Source: Fimenecus sp045613065
GTDB lineage: Bacteria; Bacillota; Clostridia; Oscillospirales; Acutalibacteraceae
Assembly (NCBI GenBank): GCA_045613065.1
Contig: JAZLAH010000042.1
Location: forward strand, 1 to 64,000
Length of the DNA: 64,000 nucleotides
Direction of reading: 5' to 3'
The notes below the pieces were generated by a model. The model was not told the DNA's origin. It did no database searches and saw only the letters and a program-made list of their open reading frames with translations. The position numbers and the translations under genes were made by a program. Positions 60,548-64,000 of this stretch are shown here, one piece after another; position 1 is the stretch's first letter, and every line of letters starts with the position of its first letter.

Positions 60548-61408
60548 TCATCTCACTCCTTTAAACGGTTTACAAAGATACTCATCTAGTGCTTCAAGTT
60601 GAGGTTTTTGAAATTTAGAAAAATATACCAAAAACCTTAAAGCATATGGAATTTTATTAAAGTCAATAGTGTCAATCCGATTTCTTTTTTTCAACTCTTT
60701 TAAAAACAAATCATATAATTCCTGCACAGAAAGTTCACAAGCGATTCGCTTACACTCTCTATAATAGTTTACAGGTGTTACATTCGGTAACTCTTTCTTT
60801 GCATTTTTTATTAGATTTTCATATTCAGGTTTATTGAGAATCTTGAAAATCTGCTCTTTTTCAAGCATTTCTCTATATTCTACAGGTTCCTTAAGACGTT
60901 TGATTGTGTTTTTCTTACTCAATACGTAGATACCTGTAGGAGAATCTTTAAATCTAACCAATAATTCTTCCGCCTGTGATTCGCTAGTTACAACACATAC
61001 ATGGTCAAAAGCTTTATAATAATCACGAAGTTGAGTTTCTAATCTTTCAAAAGTATCTAATTCAGTTTTGATTTCATAAACAACAGCTTTACCATTAATC
61101 ATAATGAAATCAGCTTTTGATTTAGCTACTGGAACCTCAGTTAAGGCAGTAGTCGTTTTCAAACGATGAACATTAATAATTAACTTGTTTAACAAAGTAT
61201 TTTTATAAAAATATTCATTTCGATATGAATTCCCTAAATATTGATAAATTTCAGAAATGATATTTTCATTTTTAACTTCGCCATCAAAAGAAATCTCATA
61301 TCTTTTTACAATTTTTTCAAGTAGGGAAATATTATTCTGCTCATACATTAAATCTCGCAACATATTTTGTGTAAAAACACGAGTTAAGATTGAATCTTTT
61401 GCACTCAC
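60548..61408 (-). CDS. sce7726-family protein with PD-(D/E)XK-like nuclease motif
   Basis: 286 aa from GTG 61408, chosen because AAAGGGGG lies 7 nt upstream and the predicted transcript starts near 61440; ATG 61441 would be leaderless. The core SKADFIMINGKAVVYEIKTELD (D100, E112, K114, with Q126 following) is a PD-(D/E)XK-type arrangement. The C-terminal half is helical and basic. It is first of the three-gene operon. Nuclease activity is inferred from the motif; the sce7726 family itself is uncharacterised. Confidence 0.8.
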   Translation of the reverse strand: MSAKDSILTRVFTQNMLRDLMYEQNNISLLEKIVKRYEISFDGEVKNENIISEIYQYLGNSYRNEYFYKNTLLNKLIINVHRLKTTTALTEVPVAKSKADFIMINGKAVVYEIKTELDTFERLETQLRDYYKAFDHVCVVTSESQAEELLVRFKDSPTGIYVLSKKNTIKRLKEPVEYREMLEKEQIFKILNKPEYENLIKNAKKELPNVTPVNYYRECKRIACELSVQELYDLFLKELKKRNRIDTIDFNKIPYALRFLVYFSKFQKPQLEALDEYLCKPFKGVR

Positions 61409-61445
61409 AATAGTTCCCCCTTTTACTATACAAATATCCATAATT

Positions 61446-61474
61446 ATGATATCACAATTTGCATAAATTTACAA
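61446..61474 (-). promoter_or_regulatory. Predicted promoter of the sce7726-sce7725-RES operon
   Basis: Minus strand TTGTAA (61469-61474), 17-bp spacer, TATCAT (61446-61451). Moderate match; it fits the GTG start at 61408. Confidence 0.5.
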
Positions 61475-61523
61475 CCCCTTCCTAATTGTTCTTACTATTT
61501 CCAAACTATAATAAAATTTAGTA

Positions 61524-61946
61524 TCATTCTTTCATCTTTAACCCTGCAATACTTGCTAGATATTTCGTCTTTTTATATTTTTCTGGCCTATCCGCAACTT
61601 TATCTCTCCAACTGTAACAACAAGATACTGTTTTATTCTCTGGCCAAATACTATTAATAACCCCTGTGCGCAGAGCATTGCTCAATACATGTTGATTTCT
61701 CCACCTTCTCAATATGAGCCAATGTATATCAACTATGCCATACCGTAAAATTATACCTTGCTTTTCTTTACCATTAGTAATCAGCAAAAACTCATGTTCG
61801 TCAACAGAGTATCTGTAAGTTCCATCTCCTCTATTAACTCTACTCTTGATTGGTTTCTTACAATAATATATGTAATCTTTAATTATTGGTTCACACTCAT
61901 GCAAGTCCGTTTTTCTCAGTATCCTTTCTAATTGTTCATCAGTCAC
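61524..61946 (-). CDS. Hypothetical protein, possibly GNAT-like
   Basis: 140 aa from GTG 61946 (AAAGGCAGG site); TTG 61970 is another in-frame option. Not confidently recognised. The order LLITNGKEKQGIILRYG, then HWLILRRWRNQHVLSNALRTG, then EKYKKTKYLASIAGLK resembles the strand, CoA-binding helix and end of a GNAT acetyltransferase, but the canonical Q/RxxGxG/A is not clear. It is followed after 115 bp by the sce7726 gene on the same strand. It could be an independent accessory gene or a partner of that operon. Confidence 0.5.
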   Translation of the reverse strand: MTDEQLERILRKTDLHECEPIIKDYIYYCKKPIKSRVNRGDGTYRYSVDEHEFLLITNGKEKQGIILRYGIVDIHWLILRRWRNQHVLSNALRTGVINSIWPENKTVSCCYSWRDKVADRPEKYKKTKYLASIAGLKMKE

Positions 61947-62123
61947 TATTTTGGCCTGCCTTTCTTTCAATTGTAATTATAGTTCTTTTTAACACCAACG
62001 GCAAATTATCCATATTTGTCGTTCATATTCCTTATTAATAATAATCGAATTTTCCTTGCGTTTTGTGACATAAATATACAAATTTCCTCATTTTGTTCTA
62101 TTTTTATAAAAAATAAAAATAAC

Positions 62124-62152
62124 TTGACTTTTTCTCCCTTCAGAGTGATATA
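62124..62152 (+). promoter_or_regulatory. Predicted promoter of the DUF6809 gene with overlapping dyad
   Basis: TTGACT (62124-62129), 17 bp, GATATA (62147-62152). An inverted repeat CTCCCTTCAG (62135-62144) / CTGAAAGGAG (62162-62171) brackets the -10 and its right arm is the ribosome site. The remainder of 61971-62123 is AT-rich with nothing clear. Confidence 0.5.
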
Positions 62153-62178
62153 TAGGACACCCTGAAAGGAGATTTTTT

Positions 62179-62466
62179 ATGACAACTTTAGAAAATTTAT
62201 ATTACGGAAATATCGACCCTGCAAATAAATACATAACGCGTGGGAGTGAGTATTCAAAACTTGCAAACCTTTCTGTACGGAATGAAGAAAAATTACTGCC
62301 AACACTCTCAAAAGAACAGAAAATCATTTTTGAAAAATATAAAGATTGCATCAGCGAAATGACCAGTATCGCAGAAAAAGAAGCCTTTATCCAAGGTGTA
62401 AAACTTGGCATTAAAATCATCAGCGAATCTTTCCTCACTGACTCTCAAAATTTTAACGAGACATAA
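62179..62466 (+). CDS. DUF6809-family small protein
   Basis: 95 aa, AAAGGAG site. The start TTLENLYYGNIDP, the GSEYSKLANLSVRNEEKLLPTLSKEQ middle and the F..GVKLGIKIISE end match DUF6809, a helical family frequent on conjugative elements and other accessory regions of gut clostridia. Function unknown. Its presence supports a mobile origin of the region. Confidence 0.7.
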   Translation: MTTLENLYYGNIDPANKYITRGSEYSKLANLSVRNEEKLLPTLSKEQKIIFEKYKDCISEMTSIAEKEAFIQGVKLGIKIISESFLTDSQNFNET

Positions 62467-62557
62467 AATCATGGAACTAAATATTGCTGATTGGAAATGT
62501 CAAATTGTAGTGTCATATTTGATGAAAAAATTATTTTAAAAAATTTTTAAAAAAGTA

Positions 62558-62611
62558 TTGACAATCTTTTTAGCTTCTGCTAAAATAAAACCACACTCGA
62601 ACAAATGTTCA
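62558..62611 (+). promoter_or_regulatory. LexA (SOS) box on a consensus promoter
   Basis: TTGACA (62558-62563), 17-bp spacer, TAAAAT (62581-62586), then CGAACAAATGTTCA (62598-62611), which matches the Gram-positive LexA box CGAACRNRYGTTYG except the last base. The box covers the expected transcript start. So transcription rightward should be repressed by LexA and released on DNA damage. Confidence 0.75.
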
Positions 62612-62786
62612 GCAATAAGCAACCATTGCTTCGTTTCGTTCACAATCGATATTTTGTGAACCATTGACAATTTAGGGACCGTGCAACGCATCCACATATA
62701 ATGTCGTGATAGCAAATAGCCGGCCATTCGTAGAAAGAATTATAGTATTTACGCTATAGTTCTGTTCTTGAATGGTCGGCTTTTTT
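62612..62786 (+). ncRNA. Structured leader or small RNA ending in a long terminator hairpin
   Basis: No credible ORF before 62824. It contains a TTCACAA/TTTGTGAA hairpin (about 62638-62661) and, at the end, a two-part hairpin: outer stem 62718-62729 / 62770-62781 and inner stem 62736-62745 / 62754-62763, followed by TTTTTT to 62786. It reads as a leader with an attenuator, or a free small RNA of about 190 nt, under the SOS promoter. Confidence 0.5.
62718..62786 (+). terminator. Terminator hairpin of the SOS leader
   Basis: 12-bp outer stem with one G-U, 10-bp inner stem with one G-U, then six T. It lies 21 bp before the ribosome site of the small ORF at 62824. Confidence 0.8.
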
Positions 62787-62823
62787 GTTTTCATAAACAA
62801 TTCTAGAAAGGAGGTATTCTTTG

Positions 62824-62886
62824 ATGTGTATAATGAAAAAGCCGGTAGGCAAACCACGAATTAGAAATGAACCTACAACTCTTTAA
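62824..62886 (+). CDS. 20-residue ORF with strong ribosome site (possible leader peptide)
   Basis: MCIMKKPVGKPRIRNEPTTL: basic, no hydrophobic segment. AAAGGAGG at 62807-62814, 9 nt before ATG. Position after a terminator and before the 62946 gene would suit a leader peptide or a small basic protein. Function unknown; it may not be conserved. Confidence 0.4.
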   Translation: MCIMKKPVGKPRIRNEPTTL

Positions 62887-62945
62887 TTCAAACCTATATA
62901 CAAAATTAAACTCTAAATATTTAAATGAAGCGAGGTATATTAATT

Positions 62946-63446
62946 ATGAAAAACAGAAAATTTAAAATCCCTTTTGAAGCAATCGACATTGAATTCAACG
63001 ATGGAAAACCTTTAAACTGGAATGGTCGACACGACCTATTCAAAAAAGCATTTGCAGATTTTTTAGCAGAGCGTATCGACTCAGGCAAAAAAGTTAGTTA
63101 TAGTAACGGAGATGAGTATATTGATTGGATGGAATCTGCACACAAATTTATTGTAGATGCATTAGTAAAACACGCAATTGAATTTGGTGATGAATACATC
63201 CTTAATTGCTACGGCCTTGTCCCTGTTGATGCTACAAAAATAAACAAATTAGTTGCTCAATGTGATAAACATACTCTGGCATTCTTTGGTCTTGAAAATT
63301 CATCTAACGAAGAATTAAAAAACTGGGATGCAAGTAAACTTGAAAAGTTGCCTTTGGTAAAAGACTTTGAAAAAGACTTTACACCTATCAATCCGTTATT
63401 AGATAGAGTTTGGGTAATTTATCATCCCGCTGCTGATAAACTTTAA
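62946..63446 (+). CDS. Hypothetical protein with FGLEN motif, copy 1
   Basis: 166 aa, from ATG 62946 (GCGAGGT site); the ATG at 62925 overlaps that site. Not recognised. Two halves: a helical first part (FKIPFEAIDIEFNDGKPLNWNGRHDLFKK) and a second with the block FFGLENSSNEELKNWD at about 119-134. A very similar block occurs in the gene at 63633 (YYGLENATNEEIKSWD). Soluble, acidic. First of three closely spaced genes. Confidence 0.65.
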   Translation: MKNRKFKIPFEAIDIEFNDGKPLNWNGRHDLFKKAFADFLAERIDSGKKVSYSNGDEYIDWMESAHKFIVDALVKHAIEFGDEYILNCYGLVPVDATKINKLVAQCDKHTLAFFGLENSSNEELKNWDASKLEKLPLVKDFEKDFTPINPLLDRVWVIYHPAADKL

Positions 63447-63463
63447 TAGGAGTGGAACAACAC

Positions 63464-63658
63464 ATGAAAAATTCAATTGACGCTATTATCAATGGAATTG
63501 TCAGTGACCTTAAAAAAGATGGTTTCTCTGACAAAGACATTAAGATGGCCGTGATAATTGCTAGAAAGCATTACGAATTATTCTTCGGCAAACCGAAAAA
63601 ATCAAAAAAGAAAAAGGAGGTGGATAACGAAAATGACGAGAATTTTGGTTTCTATTGA
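63464..63658 (+). CDS. Small Lys-rich hypothetical protein
   Basis: 64 aa from ATG 63464 (TAGGAGTGG site). An N-terminal helix (SIDAIINGIVSDLKKDGFSDKDIKMAVIIARKHYE) is followed by a run of lysines and a short acidic end. Unrecognised. It overlaps the next gene by 26 nt; that gene's AAAGGAGGTGG site lies inside it. Perhaps a DNA-binding accessory protein. Confidence 0.6.
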   Translation: MKNSIDAIINGIVSDLKKDGFSDKDIKMAVIIARKHYELFFGKPKKSKKKKEVDNENDENFGFY

Positions 63659-64000
63659 TTATGGTGACGATAACTCTAAAGAATGGAGAGTTATGGAAAT
63701 AAGCTTACCACCTGAACTTGAGGAAGTTTACAATTATGCTGTAAAGCATAAATACGCCCCTTCTTCAAGCAAAGCATTAAAGGAATATCTTCCAACATTG
63801 CGTTGTAAGATTGAGGAAAAATTAATCGAAGAAATGATTAATGAAGGGGATACTTATGTAATCGACCTGTGCGGTGGTAGGTTTGCTACAACTGAAGAAA
63901 TTATCGATGCAGTAACCGACCGTGATTACTTTGCATTAGGCTACTATGGTCTTGAAAATGCTACTAATGAAGAAATTAAAAGTTGGGACGGAGCCACTCA
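63633..64000 (+). CDS. Hypothetical protein with FGLEN motif, copy 2 (partial, runs off right edge)
   Basis: Starts at ATG 63633, AAAGGAGGTGG site, open to the window end (122 codons). MTRILVSIDYGDDNSKEWRV start; a 30-aa central helix; the YYGLENATNEEIKSWD block just before the edge, shared with the 62946 product. The rest is outside the window. Paralogous relationship is visible only in the shared block and the region before it (D..YFALGYYGLEN vs DKHTLAFFGLEN). Confidence 0.65.
   Translation, partial: MTRILVSIDYGDDNSKEWRVMEISLPPELEEVYNYAVKHKYAPSSSKALKEYLPTLRCKIEEKLIEEMINEGDTYVIDLCGGRFATTEEIIDAVTDRDYFALGYYGLENATNEEIKSWDGAT

Noticed and set aside
62663..62702. Second promoter TTGACA ... TATAAT inside the SOS leader
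   Set aside because: The spacer is 27 bp, far too long for sigma-A.
1..64000. CRISPR array or rRNA genes
   Set aside because: No regularly spaced direct repeats with unique spacers and no rRNA-like segments were seen.

Overview
The window reads as a low-GC, Gram-positive, strictly anaerobic, spore-forming member of the Clostridia, most like an uncultured gut Oscillospirales/Ruminococcaceae relative. Supporting evidence: sporulation genes (sigG, ylmC-type, spoVB-type), two [FeFe]-hydrogenase proteins, HdrABC, oxygen-independent HemZ, strong AGGAGG-type ribosome sites and consensus sigma-A promoters. An alpha-L-fucosidase and a sialidase point to host-glycan use. No rRNA and no CRISPR array are present.

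Layout. 1-5000 (minus): an LDH/MDH-family dehydrogenase, fumarase, then hdrB-hdrC-hdrA (hdrA cut by the window edge), probably linking a malate/fumarate branch to electron bifurcation. 5375-10162 (plus): a hydrogen-sensing cluster of two small [2Fe-2S] proteins, a PAS-bearing sensory [FeFe]-hydrogenase, a SpoIIE/PP2C phosphatase and a second [FeFe]-hydrogenase. 10314-18982 (minus): a giant secreted multidomain protein, a translationally coupled Cys-containing peptide and the decayed remains of a radical SAM/SPASM maturase. 19234-30330: glycosidases, two EamA exporters around an FkbM methyltransferase, two HAD phosphatases, PduL, a membrane protein and GlmS. 30440-34467 (plus): sigG, ylmC, zapA, U32 protease, dut. 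34510-46121 (minus): housekeeping block with rqcP, hup, mazG, spoVB, a P-loop kinase, hemZ, an MBL hydrolase, dtd, rel and recJ. 46293-53904 (plus): a GlmU acetyltransferase half, pth, mfd, DUF554, a CDF transporter and a membrane metallophosphatase. 53979-57602 (minus): an MFS transporter and a pair of unrecognised paralogous membrane-anchored proteins.

From 57839 the character changes. A tRNA-Pro(UGG) is followed by a 112-bp palindromic element and a second copy of the last 23 nt of the tRNA, the usual sign of integration at a tRNA 3' end. To its right lies an accessory region: a compact three-gene operon sce7726 - sce7725 - RES-domain NADase-like protein (candidate defence/toxin system), a DUF6809 protein of the type carried by mobile elements, a LexA-box promoter driving a structured leader RNA with a terminator, and a string of small unrecognised genes running off the right edge. 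The three-gene operon and the SOS-controlled leader are the best candidates for undescribed biology.
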